A DNA stretch of 64,000 nt from Terrisporobacter vanillatitrophus (GCF_051148895.1 NZ_CP154625.1:2046001-2110000), one strand, 5' to 3'; shown: positions 43,261-52,875, numbered from the stretch's first letter. The notes: generated from the sequence alone by a model not told the origin. Program-made: numbers and translations.

Positions 43261-44442
43261 CTATTTTTCAATATACTTAAAAGTTAATCCTTTGTCCATA
43301 GATATGAAATTAATTACTTTATCATTATCTCTAAGCTTTACTGGTAACATTATAGTATCTTTTTCAAACTTAAGATTAAGAGGAGTTGCATAGTCACAAT
43401 TATAATCAACTGGAAGTTTTATATTAAGTTTTTCCCAAGTAATTCCCGAATCATCAGTTCTGTATACCGTTGGATTGTTGTCACTTTCATATCTAAATCC
43501 AATAAATCCAATATTCTCATCTAAAAAGCCCACACCTGTGATTATCCTTGGATAAACTTCATTCGTATTGCCAATTTCTTTGAATGTTTTGCCACCATCT
43601 GTAGTTATATAAACATAACTAAACTGTTTACCCATGGCAACATCCGTAGTTATAACACAATATCCATTATCTTGACTACTAAATCCTATAAATAAATCTC
43701 CTTCTTGATAAGCACCTTTCAACTCAACCTTATTCCAAGTTTTTCCTTTATCGTCTGTAACAGTTATTAATACATCTGAATTATAATTAGATACAAAGGC
43801 TGTCTTTTTATGGCTTATGTAACAAGTATTTTCTTTTAATTTATTTTCGTTGTAATTAATATTTGAAATTAAATACTCATTTGATATAGGCACATCAATC
43901 CAAGATTTCTTTTTATTGTAGCTTAATCCAAGTCCACTTGGATGTATTTGATAGTATATACCTAGGGTCTTTTTAGCTTCATTTATTTCCATATCATCTT
44001 CTATTTCACTTAAATTCTCTTTTTCCTTTTTATTATTAGAGTAATTAACTAGTTTTAATCCTTCTATATTTACAGTATTTCCCTCTTCAACCAATTTATA
44101 TTTTCCATTAACATCTTTTTTAATTCTCATTGTATGATAAGAGGATGTATAATCATTTTCTCCATTTACATCTACGTTTACTTCAAAATAAACCATGCCT
44201 ACAAATTCATTTTTATCTCCTGCAACTATGACTGTTTCATTATTTTTATAAATTGCTTTCATATTTAGCTCTTCGTATTTTTCTTCACCTTTTTTAGTGT
44301 ACTCATTGAAAAAATCATTTGTAATTGTAACTAAATCATTCATTTCATATCTTTTGTATAAGTGATATCCCGTGACAAATAAAATCATTAGGATGATTAT
44401 AGATATTATTATTATTAATATAGTTCTTTTCTTATTTTTCAT
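43261..44442 (-). CDS. Membrane-anchored BNR/Asp-box repeat protein
   Basis: This 393-residue protein has an N-terminal membrane helix (about 8-27) and an extracellular region. The C-terminal 200 residues carry four Asp-box-like motifs: TDDKGKTWNKV, TTDGGKTFKEI, TDDSGITWEKL and SMDKGLTFKYI. These mark a beta-propeller of the sialidase/YCF48 type. Catalytic sialidase residues are not evident, so it is more likely a binding or scaffold protein. It follows a YcxB-like gene by 7 bp, so they are probably co-transcribed. Confidence 0.8.
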   Translation of the reverse strand: MKNKKRTILIIIISIIILMILFVTGYHLYKRYEMNDLVTITNDFFNEYTKKGEEKYEELNMKAIYKNNETVIVAGDKNEFVGMVYFEVNVDVNGENDYTSSYHTMRIKKDVNGKYKLVEEGNTVNIEGLKLVNYSNNKKEKENLSEIEDDMEINEAKKTLGIYYQIHPSGLGLSYNKKKSWIDVPISNEYLISNINYNENKLKENTCYISHKKTAFVSNYNSDVLITVTDDKGKTWNKVELKGAYQEGDLFIGFSSQDNGYCVITTDVAMGKQFSYVYITTDGGKTFKEIGNTNEVYPRIITGVGFLDENIGFIGFRYESDNNPTVYRTDDSGITWEKLNIKLPVDYNCDYATPLNLKFEKDTIMLPVKLRDNDKVINFISMDKGLTFKYIEK

Positions 44443-44449
44443 ATTCTAC

Positions 44450-44986
44450 CTACTTTATATAATTACTTTTTTCTTTTATTAAATTTATAAACTTACTTTT
44501 TTCAATTTCATTATGAAAAGCACTGGTAGGAATTATAATTATGGGATTGAATTTTTGAATACATATTACAATCACATCACATTCTTCATAAATATTGTCA
44601 AATGCTTTTATATTGTACTCAGTATGTTGTGATTCTCCATCATATATGATTTTATCTTCAACGACTTCTATTGTTTTTTCTCCAAAAGTTGATGTACCAA
44701 GTTCCATAAGCTTATCAATTAATTTGTCTATACTTTTCTTTGATAATTTGTTAAGTAGTATTGTGATAGTTATACTTAAAACAGATATTATTAAGACAGG
44801 TTCTAAATAGAACTTAATTCCTATATTATAAAAATCAGAAAGTTTGTATAAATAGTACAAGCTTAAAAATAGTATTACTGCCATAGAAGTTATATAGAGC
44901 ATTGCATTTGCTTTTACTGACCTTTTACGATACTTCTCATATCCTTTTATATAATATTCACGACAATTGCTATATTTTATTTCCAT
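44450..44986 (-). CDS. YcxB-like membrane protein
   Basis: This 178-residue protein has two adjacent membrane helices (about 27-47 and 58-77) and a C-terminal soluble part with EVVEDKIIYDGESQHTEYNI and IIIPTSAFHNEIEKSKFINLIKEK. The last segment matches the end of YcxB-like proteins. GGGGG precedes the ATG. Function is unknown; it is the first gene of a two-gene unit. Confidence 0.75.
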   Translation of the reverse strand: MEIKYSNCREYYIKGYEKYRKRSVKANAMLYITSMAVILFLSLYYLYKLSDFYNIGIKFYLEPVLIISVLSITITILLNKLSKKSIDKLIDKLMELGTSTFGEKTIEVVEDKIIYDGESQHTEYNIKAFDNIYEECDVIVICIQKFNPIIIIPTSAFHNEIEKSKFINLIKEKSNYIK

Positions 44987-45150
44987 ATATATTCCCCCTT
45001 AGATTTATTTACTCTTTTATATATTAGACTATGATTTAATGAAAAAAGTTTTGATTTTATTATAAATAATATACAAAAACTGTTAATTTAATTATAACTT
45101 AATTAATACTTCTATGTATAGATAAGTCTAAACACGATTAAATACAATAA

Positions 45151-45196
45151 AAAATATGTATAAAGTTCCATTTTGGATATCTTTATACATATTTTT
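45151..45196 (-). terminator. Terminator of clpB
   Basis: AAAATATGTATAAAG pairs perfectly with CTTTATACATATTTT just past the clpB stop. Confidence 0.85.
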
Positions 45197-45209
45197 ATTT
45201 ATATAGACT

Positions 45210-47810
45210 CTATTTAACTTTTATAGATATATTATCATTATCATTCTCTCCATCAACTAATATAGTACATCCATTGCAAATTTCTCCAGCAATCATTCTT
45301 CTCGCTATCATAGTTTCTAAAGTGTTTCCAATATATCTTTTTAGTGGTCTTGCACCATACACTGGGTCATAACCTTCTTTAACCATAATATTTTTAGCTG
45401 CATCTGAAATTTCTATTGTGATGTCTTTGTCTTTTAATCTGTTTGATAATGCTTTTACAAAGATGTCGATAATATTTTTAATTTCTTCTTTATCTAAAGC
45501 TTTAAACATTATTATGTCATCTACTCTGTTTAGAAATTCTGGTTTAAATCTTCTCTTCATTTCAGCCATTACAAGATCTTTTGTTTTTTCTGTAATATTG
45601 CCTTCATCTTGTAATAAGTAACTACTTCCTATATTTGATGTCATTATAATAATTGTATTTTTAAAGTCTACAGTTTTACCTTTGTTATCAGTAAGTCTAC
45701 CATCATCTAGGATTTGTAAAAACATGTTAAAAACATCTTCGTGAGCTTTTTCTATTTCGTCAAATAGAATTACTGAATAAGGAGCACGTCTAACAGCTTC
45801 TGTTAATTGACCGCCTTCTTCGTAACCTATATATCCTGGAGGAGGTCCTACAAGTCTAGATACTGAGTGTTTTTCCATATATTCAGACATATCTATTCTT
45901 ATTATGTTTTCTTCGCTATCAAATAAAGTTTTAGCTAGAGTTTTAGCAAGTTCTGTTTTACCAACACCAGTAGGTCCAAGGAATATAAATGAACCAATTG
46001 GTTTGTTTTCGTCTTTTAGTCCTGCTCTTGCTCTTATTACTGCGTTGGCTACAGCAGTTACAGCTTCATTTTGTCCTATTACTCTTTCATGAAGCTCATC
46101 TTCTAGTTTAAGAAGTTTTTCTCTTTCTCCTTCTACTAGTTTTGTGACAGGTATACCTGTCCATTTAGAAACTATTTCTGAAATTTCATTTTCTGTTACT
46201 TCTTCTTTTAATAAAGCATTATCATAACCAGATTTCATTTTTTCTTCTAAGCCTTTGATTTGTTGTTCAAGTTGTGGAATAACTCCATATTTTATTTCAG
46301 CAACTTTATTAAAGTCATATTCTCTTTCGTATTTTTCCACATCACCTTTAGCTGCATCTAATTTTGATTTTAAGTTTTTAATCTCACCTATAGAACCTTT
46401 TTCTTTTTCATACTTAGCTGTCATTTCATCATCTTTAGATTTAAGCTCTGCGATTTCTTTTTTAAGCTCTTCTAGTCTCAACTTACTTTTTTCATCATTT
46501 TCTTTTAATAGTGCTTCTCTTTCAGTTTCCAAAGTGAATAATTTTCTTCTTACTATGTCAAGTTCCGTAGGAAGGGAATCTATTTCACTTCTTATCATGG
46601 CACCAGCTTCGTCAATTAGGTCTATTGCCTTATCTGGCAAGAATCTATCTTGTATATATCTATTAGAAAGTTTTGCAGCAGCTACTATAGCACTGTCATG
46701 AATTCTAACACCATGATGTATTTCAAATCTTTCTTTTAAACCTCTAAGGATAGATATTGTATCTTCCACCGTAGGTTCATCAGCTATTACTGGTTGGAAA
46801 CGTCTCTCTAGTGCTTTATCTTTTTCAATGTACTTTCTGTATTCATCAAAAGTAGTAGCACCTATACAGTTAAGTTCCCCACGAGCAAGCATTGGTTTTA
46901 TTAAGTTACCTGCATCCATAGAACCTTCTGTTTTACCAGCACCAACTATTGTGTGTATCTCATCTATAAATAATATTATTTTCCCTTCTGCACTTTGTAC
47001 TTCTTTAAGAACAGCTTTTAGTCTCTCTTCAAATTCACCTCTGTATTTGGCACCAGCAATTAGTGAACCCATATCTAGTGAGAAAATTATTTTATCTTTT
47101 AAGCCTTCTGGTACGTCACCTCTAACTATTCTTTCAGCTAAACCTTCTACTATGGCAGTTTTACCAACACCAGGTTCACCTATAAGTACTGGATTGTTTT
47201 TAGTACGTCTAGATAAAATCCTTATGACTCTTCTTATCTCTTCGTCTCTACCTATAACTGGATCTAGTTTATGTTTTTTAGCAAGTTCTACTAAGTTTGT
47301 ACCAAATTTAGCTAGTGCATCGTAAGTTCCTTCAGGATCTTGACTTTCTACTCTTTGGCTACCTCTTACACCAGATAAAACTTGAAGAAAATCATTTTTA
47401 TTTATATTGTACATGTTTAATATTTTTTTTACGTTTGAAATAGAAGTCATTTCCATAATAGCAAGCATTACATGTTCCACACTTATGTAGGAATCTTTAA
47501 AGTCTTTTGAAATGTGTTCAGCTTTTATTAATACTTCTTCAATGTTTCTAGATGCAGTTACACCTTGTGAATTAATTCCTTCTCCATAAATTTGAGGAAG
47601 CTTGTCTAATTCTTCATTAATGCTACTTCTAAGAGCAGTAACAGATATATTCATTTTTTCTAAAATATTAGGAATTAAACCGTCTTCTTGATTTACTAAA
47701 GCTGAAAATAAGTGAATTACATCAACCATTTGGTTATGATGCTTAACAGCTTCATTGTAAGCTTCATTTAAACTTTTTTGAACTCTAACAGTCATTCTTT
47801 CAATATCCAT
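45210..47810 (-). CDS. clpB: ATP-dependent disaggregase ClpB
   Basis: This 866-residue AAA+ chaperone reactivates aggregated proteins with DnaK. It has the Clp N-domain (1-145), NBD1 with Walker A GEPGVGKTA (about 207) and Walker B ILFIDEIHTI, the coiled-coil middle domain (about 410-525, rich in K and E) and NBD2 with Walker A GPTGVGKTE and SVILFDEIEKAHEDVF. It lacks the ClpP-binding loop expected in ClpA or ClpX. AAGGAGGG precedes the ATG. No CIRCE or CtsR box was recognised upstream. Confidence 0.97.
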   Translation of the reverse strand: MDIERMTVRVQKSLNEAYNEAVKHHNQMVDVIHLFSALVNQEDGLIPNILEKMNISVTALRSSINEELDKLPQIYGEGINSQGVTASRNIEEVLIKAEHISKDFKDSYISVEHVMLAIMEMTSISNVKKILNMYNINKNDFLQVLSGVRGSQRVESQDPEGTYDALAKFGTNLVELAKKHKLDPVIGRDEEIRRVIRILSRRTKNNPVLIGEPGVGKTAIVEGLAERIVRGDVPEGLKDKIIFSLDMGSLIAGAKYRGEFEERLKAVLKEVQSAEGKIILFIDEIHTIVGAGKTEGSMDAGNLIKPMLARGELNCIGATTFDEYRKYIEKDKALERRFQPVIADEPTVEDTISILRGLKERFEIHHGVRIHDSAIVAAAKLSNRYIQDRFLPDKAIDLIDEAGAMIRSEIDSLPTELDIVRRKLFTLETEREALLKENDEKSKLRLEELKKEIAELKSKDDEMTAKYEKEKGSIGEIKNLKSKLDAAKGDVEKYEREYDFNKVAEIKYGVIPQLEQQIKGLEEKMKSGYDNALLKEEVTENEISEIVSKWTGIPVTKLVEGEREKLLKLEDELHERVIGQNEAVTAVANAVIRARAGLKDENKPIGSFIFLGPTGVGKTELAKTLAKTLFDSEENIIRIDMSEYMEKHSVSRLVGPPPGYIGYEEGGQLTEAVRRAPYSVILFDEIEKAHEDVFNMFLQILDDGRLTDNKGKTVDFKNTIIIMTSNIGSSYLLQDEGNITEKTKDLVMAEMKRRFKPEFLNRVDDIIMFKALDKEEIKNIIDIFVKALSNRLKDKDITIEISDAAKNIMVKEGYDPVYGARPLKRYIGNTLETMIARRMIAGEICNGCTILVDGENDNDNISIKVK

Positions 47811-48110
47811 TAAAATCCCTCCTTTAATATTGCATGATTTAAATTTGAGTAAAGCAAATTTTTTATAAAGCTAACCTCAAAAAATATTATAGAACTCTTA
47901 CGAAAAAATTTCCATTAAATTTAAGTATTTTTAGTATACATTTTTGTAAACATTTATAATTAAAATATGACAAACTAGTTAAAATTTCCTACTGTCATAT
48001 GGCCAACGAAATATCTTGGCTCATCCTTTGAGCTACAGTATGACCGAATTATCAGTTGCTTAAAAAAGAAAGAAGCTTTCACTTCTTTCTTTTTTTAAGG
48101 TAATATTACC
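47811..48110. other. Intergenic region with a three-way-junction-like fold and a terminator
   Basis: This 300-bp gap holds the clpB promoter area and a compact fold (47994-48044). GTCATA and TATGAC close two small hairpins, CCAA/TTGG and CTCA/TGAG. A 13-bp stem with a T run follows at 48062-48097 and terminates the small gene at 48111. Confidence 0.45.
48062..48097. terminator. Terminator
   Basis: AAAAAAGAAAGAAG pairs with CTTCTTTCTTTTTT across CTTTCA, with T runs on both strands. Confidence 0.85.
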
Positions 48111-48305
48111 TTATTTATCTTGCTGTTTTCTGTGACTACTAATAGGTCTTGCTGTGTTTTGAGATACAGATCCTGTTTTTGAAGGTCTAAGTCTAGGTTC
48201 TAAATTTAGCTCTTCACCAAGTTCTAATTTGAAGTGTGGATTTTTCTTATCATTTCTGTTGTATCTAGTTTTGTCATCTTCTCTTTTATGTTTATCTTTA
48301 GCCAT
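48111..48305 (-). CDS. Small highly charged protein, 64 aa
   Basis: This 64-residue protein is rich in K, D, R and N at the start (MAKDKHKREDDKTRYNRNDK) and in S, R and Q at the end. AAGGAGG lies five bases before the ATG at 48305, so I prefer this to the longer frame from 48329. Composition suggests a disordered, nucleic-acid- or spore-associated protein, but I recognise no family. Confidence 0.7.
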   Translation of the reverse strand: MAKDKHKREDDKTRYNRNDKKNPHFKLELGEELNLEPRLRPSKTGSVSQNTARPISSHRKQQDK

Positions 48306-48536
48306 TTTGTCCTCCTTAGATAGATACATATTAGTTATAATTTTTCCAAAATCATAACTAATATTCTTTATTTAATAAGCTCTGTTTACAAAGATAGTTA
48401 TATTCAAATAAATTTATATTTAATTAGATATAAGCTGATAGCAATCTAATTATGAAATTTATAATAATGGTTATTATATTTAGTAATAATAAAATTTAAA
48501 TAATTTACGAATTAAAAGTGAAAAAAGGAGGTTATG

Positions 48537-49802
48537 GTGAATAATAAAGCCACTATTAATATACCAAAAGATAAGGGATTAGATAATACAATTAATTTAT
48601 TAAAAGAGGGTTATCTATTTATATCAAATAGAATGAATTTATATGATACAGATATATTTGAAACGCATATAATGGGACAAAAAGCAATTTGTATTACAGG
48701 GGAAGAAGCTGCTAAAATATTTTATAATCCAGACTTATTTCAAAGAAAAGGCGCTGCACCTAAAAGGATTCAAAAAACTTTATTTGGTAAAAATGCCATT
48801 CAAAGTAAGGATGGTATATGTCATATTAAGAGAAAATCATTATTTATGGAAATGCTTTCACAAGAGGAATCTGAAAAATTAGCGCAATTAGTAAAAAAAG
48901 AATTAATCAACTCAATATATAACTGGGAACAAAAAGGTGAAGTTGTACTTTTTAAAGAGTTAAGCGAAATCATATGTTATGTAGCCTGTAATTGGTCAGG
49001 AATATCTATAAATAAAGCTGAGTCAAAATATAGAGCTAAGGATTTTCTTAATATGATTTATAGTTTTGGTTCAATAGGATCAAGATATAAGAAGGGTAAA
49101 AAAGCACGAAAAGAAAGTGAAGTTTGGATTGAGAATATAGTTAAACACGTTAGAGGCAAAAAGTTAGAAGTTGATAAAAGTACACCATTATATAAAATAA
49201 GTTTTTATAAAGATATAGATAATAAGTTATTAGATGACAAAATGGCAGCCATAGAAATAATAAATACTATACGTCCTATTATTGCAGTGTCTACTTACAT
49301 AGTTTTTGCTGTTCTTGCATTATATACTCACCCTCTATGTAAAGAAAAGCTTATAAAAAATGAAAACAAATACTATGAAAATTTTGTTCAAGAGGTACGC
49401 AGATTTTATCCTTTTACACCTTTTGTTGGTGCTAAAGCAAAGAAAGATTTTTCATGGAATAAATATGAATTTAAAAAAGGAACTTTAGTTTTCCTTGATG
49501 TTTATGGAATAAATCATGATCCACGTATTTGGGATGATTCTGAAATATTTAGACCAGAGAGATTTGAAAATAGAGAAAAAAGTTTATTTGATTTTATACC
49601 ACAAGGTGGTGGAAATCCAGCTATTACCCATCGTTGTCCAGGAGAATATGTAGTAATAAATATCACAGAAGCAGTACTTGATTTTCTCCTAAATTATATT
49701 GATTTTGATGTGAATAAACAGGATTTAAGTTATAATTTAAATAAAATTCCAACGTTACCTCGAAGTGGATTCATTATTAGCAATATCAAATCTAAATCAT
49801 AG
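48537..49802 (+). CDS. Cytochrome P450, CYP152-like fatty-acid peroxygenase
   Basis: This 421-residue heme-thiolate protein has the CYP152 heme-binding signature FIPQGGGNPAITHRCPGEY (about 358-376), with Cys as the axial ligand. The ExxR motif is EVRR, and NTIRPIIAVS (about 242-251) holds the Arg-Pro pair that binds the fatty-acid carboxylate in CYP152 enzymes. These enzymes use H2O2 directly to hydroxylate fatty acids, so no redox partner is needed. GTG at 48537 lies five bases after AGGAGG; ATG at 48534 is only two bases away. It is monocistronic. Confidence 0.9.
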   Translation: MNNKATINIPKDKGLDNTINLLKEGYLFISNRMNLYDTDIFETHIMGQKAICITGEEAAKIFYNPDLFQRKGAAPKRIQKTLFGKNAIQSKDGICHIKRKSLFMEMLSQEESEKLAQLVKKELINSIYNWEQKGEVVLFKELSEIICYVACNWSGISINKAESKYRAKDFLNMIYSFGSIGSRYKKGKKARKESEVWIENIVKHVRGKKLEVDKSTPLYKISFYKDIDNKLLDDKMAAIEIINTIRPIIAVSTYIVFAVLALYTHPLCKEKLIKNENKYYENFVQEVRRFYPFTPFVGAKAKKDFSWNKYEFKKGTLVFLDVYGINHDPRIWDDSEIFRPERFENREKSLFDFIPQGGGNPAITHRCPGEYVVINITEAVLDFLLNYIDFDVNKQDLSYNLNKIPTLPRSGFIISNIKSKS

Positions 49803-49852
49803 GTTCTTTATAAAAGTATATATTACTATAGTTTCTAAATAAATCATAAAAT

Positions 49853-49893
49853 AAATAAGCGGTAAATCTTAATCAATTTATCGCTTATTTTTT
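49853..49893 (+). terminator. Terminator of the P450 gene
   Basis: AATAAGCGGTAAAT pairs with ATTTATCGCTTATT (one G.T), followed by six T. Confidence 0.85.
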
Positions 49894-49940
49894 ATTCTTA
49901 TTAAATTAAAAAGTAAATTAACTATTAGCTTAATATAATT

Positions 49941-50861
49941 TTAACTTAAAAAGGCATCTACTATAACTTCTTCAGCTTCCTCTTCACTTAAGCCAAAGGT
50001 TTCAAGTTTTAAAAGTTGTTCATTATTAATTCTTCCTATGGCAGCCTCATGTACTATTTGTGCATCTGTATGATTTGCCTGAATCTCTGGAATAGAGCTT
50101 ACTTTAGCTTTATCCATAATTATAGAATCACATTGAACATGAGCTTTGCAATTGTCATTTCCAATAGCTATTGGATGAAATACTTGAACAGATTCATCTT
50201 TGGCAACAGAACGAGATATAATTTGTAAGATGGAATTTTCTCCATTTAGATTACATCTCACATTTGAATGAGCAACTTGATCGTCATGAGTCATTAATTT
50301 TTCATTTATTATTAATTTTGCTCCCTTTCCTAAAAATGCCTCTGTTTCTCTTTTAGTTGAATCAACTCCTTCTATTTGAGTCATATTCATTTCACAATAA
50401 GAGTCTTCATCCATATGCACTATAGTTGTTGGGTTTAATATTCTTTTGCTCTCAGAACTTCCCTCACCATAATGTTTTTCTCCGTATTTTATTTTAGCAT
50501 TTTTTCCTATGTAGAAAGTATGTATACCATCATGTTCACTAGTACCGCATCCATCATTATGAATACCACATCCTGCTACAATAGTTACATCTGCATTTTC
50601 TCCAATATAAAAATCGTTATATACTAAATCATTAACATTATCTTCTGTTATTATTACAGGTATATGTACAGTTTCATTTTTAGTGTTAGGTTTAACTGTA
50701 ATGTCAATCCCTGGTTTATCTTCCTTAGGAGTTATTATAATATTTTCACTAGATCTTCTCTCCACACCGCATCCATTGCTTCTTAGATTGAATGCACCAT
50801 CAACTTCTCCAGTAATATCTGCTATAGTTTTTAATAAATTTTTAATCATTAACTCGCTCAC
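49941..50861 (-). CDS. SufB/SufD-like Fe-S assembly scaffold, short form
   Basis: This 306-residue protein is a compact SufBD-core protein: GENADVTIVAGCGIHNDG, HTFYIGKNAKIKY and HEAAIGRINNEQLLKLETFGLSEEEAEEVIVDAFLS at the end (spread over about 272-306) are characteristic. It is much shorter than canonical SufB (about 470). With an adjacent SufC this is the minimal SUF (SmsCB-like) layout found in anaerobes and archaea. The start is GTG at 50861, overlapping sufC by 20 bp and 12 bases after AAGGAGG. It would scaffold Fe-S cluster assembly. Confidence 0.9.
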   Translation of the reverse strand: MSELMIKNLLKTIADITGEVDGAFNLRSNGCGVERRSSENIIITPKEDKPGIDITVKPNTKNETVHIPVIITEDNVNDLVYNDFYIGENADVTIVAGCGIHNDGCGTSEHDGIHTFYIGKNAKIKYGEKHYGEGSSESKRILNPTTIVHMDEDSYCEMNMTQIEGVDSTKRETEAFLGKGAKLIINEKLMTHDDQVAHSNVRCNLNGENSILQIISRSVAKDESVQVFHPIAIGNDNCKAHVQCDSIIMDKAKVSSIPEIQANHTDAQIVHEAAIGRINNEQLLKLETFGLSEEEAEEVIVDAFLS

Positions 50862-51600
50862 CAGTAAGTGCCACCTCCTTCATTTGACATAGACAATTTT
50901 TCATATCACCTTGTAATAAAGGTAAGACTTTGGATTTTGTGCCTATATTTTGAATTTTTCCATCAGAAATTATTATTAATTCATCTGCTAAATCTATAAT
51001 TCTTTCTTGGTGAGATATTATGATAACACTTTGGTCACTGCTTTTTTTGAAATTTGTAAAAGTATCTACAAGCATGGAGAAACTCCATAAATCAATTCCT
51101 GCTTCTGGTTCATCGTATATTGATATTATAGAATTTCTTGCCATTAATGAAGCTATTTCTATTCTTTTTAGTTCTCCACCTGATAAAGAGTTGTCTACAT
51201 CTCTTTTTAAGTATTCTCTAGAGCAAAGGCCTACTTTAGATAAATATTCACAACATAATTCTTCTGATAGATTTTTACCAGAAGCTAATTGTAACATTTT
51301 CTCAACAGTTACCCCTTTGAATCTAGGTGGTTGTTGGAAGGCATAACCTATACCTAGTTTTGCTCTATCTGTTATATTTAAGTTGGTTATATCAATACCA
51401 TCAAATAGAATTTGACCACTACTTGGTTTTTCTATTCCCATTATAATTTTTGCCAATGTGGACTTTCCTCCACCATTTGGCCCTGTTATAACTAAAATCT
51501 TTCCAAAATCAATTGTAAAGCTTATATTATCTAAAATAGTGATTTCTTCATTACTGTCTAAAGCTTTAACTTTAAAAGATATATTCTTTAGTTCAAGCAT
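50842..51600 (-). CDS. sufC: SufC-like Fe-S assembly ATPase
   Basis: This 252-residue ABC ATPase is the SufC type: Walker A GPNGGGKST (about 39-47), Q-loop YAFQQPPRFKGV, signature LSGGELKRIEI (about 139-149), Walker B ISIYDEPEAGID and switch His in ISHQERI. The DEPEAGIDLWS form is typical of SufC. AAAGGA lies nine bases before the ATG at 51600, so I prefer it to the ATG at 51609. It powers the SufB-like scaffold, with which it overlaps. Confidence 0.93.
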   Translation of the reverse strand: MLELKNISFKVKALDSNEEITILDNISFTIDFGKILVITGPNGGGKSTLAKIIMGIEKPSSGQILFDGIDITNLNITDRAKLGIGYAFQQPPRFKGVTVEKMLQLASGKNLSEELCCEYLSKVGLCSREYLKRDVDNSLSGGELKRIEIASLMARNSIISIYDEPEAGIDLWSFSMLVDTFTNFKKSSDQSVIIISHQERIIDLADELIIISDGKIQNIGTKSKVLPLLQGDMKNCLCQMKEVALTGERVND

Positions 51601-51639
51601 TGTAAACATTCCTTTCTAAGATTGATTATTATAAGTTTT

Positions 51640-51694
51640 TGAGCAACGGAGTTGCCTGAAGTGGTAACAAAGGCATCTCGTTGGCGATATGAGT
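51640..51694 (-). other. Structured intercistronic segment before sufC
   Basis: On the minus strand, CAACGAG pairs with CTCCGTTG (one bulge) around ATGCC/GGCA. It lies between the threonine aldolase stop and sufC. The edge carries CGTTGGCGATATGA (plus strand 51679-51692), nearly repeated at 47995-48008 on the other strand. Confidence 0.4.
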
Positions 51695-52717
51695 TTATCG
51701 AATTTTTAAATCTTTTATAAAATCTAATACTTTATCTTTCTCTGTTGCCCATGAAGTAACAAGTCTGATAACTGTATGATTTTCATCGTATTCTTCCCAA
51801 GTATTAAATGAATATTTTTCCCTTAACTTTTCTATAGATGAATTAGGTAGTATAGGGAATATTTGATTAGTAGGTGATTTAATTAATAATTTATAGTTTT
51901 CTTCAATTAAAGCATCTTGGATTAGGGCCGCCATTTCATTAGCATGTTTTGCTAAATTGAAGAATAAATCATCTTTAAATAATTCCATAAATTGAATTCC
52001 AAGAAGTCTTCCTTTTGCAAGTAGAGCACCTTTTTGTTTTATATTATATCTAAAATCTTGTTTTAGTGAGTCATTGCAAATAACAAGTGCTTCACCAAAT
52101 AATGCTCCATTTTTAGTTCCACCTATATAAAATGCATCACAAAGATTAACTAAATCGCAAAGCTCTAAATCATTTTCCTTGCTTGTTATTGCTGATCCCA
52201 TTCTAGCTCCATCTATAAAGAATAACAAATTCTTTTCTCTACAATATGTATATAAATCAATTAATTCTTGTTTTTTGTATATTGTACCAATCTCTGTTGA
52301 GTTAGATATGTATACTAGTTTTGGCTTAACCATATGTTCATCAGTATGTATCTTTAATATTTTTTCTATCTTATCTATAGTTAATTTTCCATTATTACTT
52401 GCAGCTGTAATAACTTTGTGACCACAAGCTTCGATTGCCCCTGTTTCGTGTACTGCAATATGTCCAGTATCTGCAGCAATGGCAGCTTCATATTGTTTTA
52501 AAAAAGAAGATATACATATTAAATTAACTTGAGTACCACCTGGTATAAAGTGAATATCTATTTTTTCATTTTTAAGTACATTTTTTAGTATATCCTTTGC
52601 TTTTTCACTATATTCATCAAGTCCATAGCCTGAACTTTGTTTCAAGTTACTTTCTAAAAGTGCTTTTAGTATATTTTCGTGTGCACCTTCACTATAATCA
52701 TTTGTAAAACTGTACAT
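51695..52717 (-). CDS. ltaE: Low-specificity L-threonine aldolase
   Basis: This 340-residue PLP enzyme cleaves L-threonine/allo-threonine to glycine and acetaldehyde. It shows SFTNDYSEGAH at the start, AADTGHIAVHETGAIEACGHKV (about 88-109), FFIDGARMGSA (Asp near 170) and the PLP lysine in YIGGTKNGALFGE (about 198-210). GGAGG lies five bases before the ATG at 52717; the frame itself is open to 52729. It lies 95 bp upstream of sufC on the same strand and may share its transcript. Confidence 0.92.
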   Translation of the reverse strand: MYSFTNDYSEGAHENILKALLESNLKQSSGYGLDEYSEKAKDILKNVLKNEKIDIHFIPGGTQVNLICISSFLKQYEAAIAADTGHIAVHETGAIEACGHKVITAASNNGKLTIDKIEKILKIHTDEHMVKPKLVYISNSTEIGTIYKKQELIDLYTYCREKNLLFFIDGARMGSAITSKENDLELCDLVNLCDAFYIGGTKNGALFGEALVICNDSLKQDFRYNIKQKGALLAKGRLLGIQFMELFKDDLFFNLAKHANEMAALIQDALIEENYKLLIKSPTNQIFPILPNSSIEKLREKYSFNTWEEYDENHTVIRLVTSWATEKDKVLDFIKDLKIR

Positions 52718-52842
52718 AACTACCTCCAAAATTAATATATTACCTACAATTAATATTATACAAAATTTGCTATTGTATCTACATATATTTTAATTCATAT
52801 GTATATTTCTTATTTTCAATAGATTTACAAGAAGCGTAATAT

Positions 52843-52875
52843 AAGAAAAGAGTAGATTTGTCTACTCTTTTCTTT
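52843..52875 (-). terminator. Terminator of the second BMP lipoprotein gene
   Basis: AAGAAAAGAGTAGA pairs perfectly with TCTACTCTTTTCTT across TTTG. Confidence 0.88.

Noticed and set aside
46255..47325. Long plus-strand frames opposite clpB (46255-46701 and 46828-47325)
   Set aside because: They are antisense shadows of a strongly conserved ClpB gene and have no ribosome sites.
47811..47990. CIRCE or CtsR operator upstream of clpB
   Set aside because: Neither TTAGCACTC-N9-GAGTGCTAA nor a GGTCAAA tandem was found.
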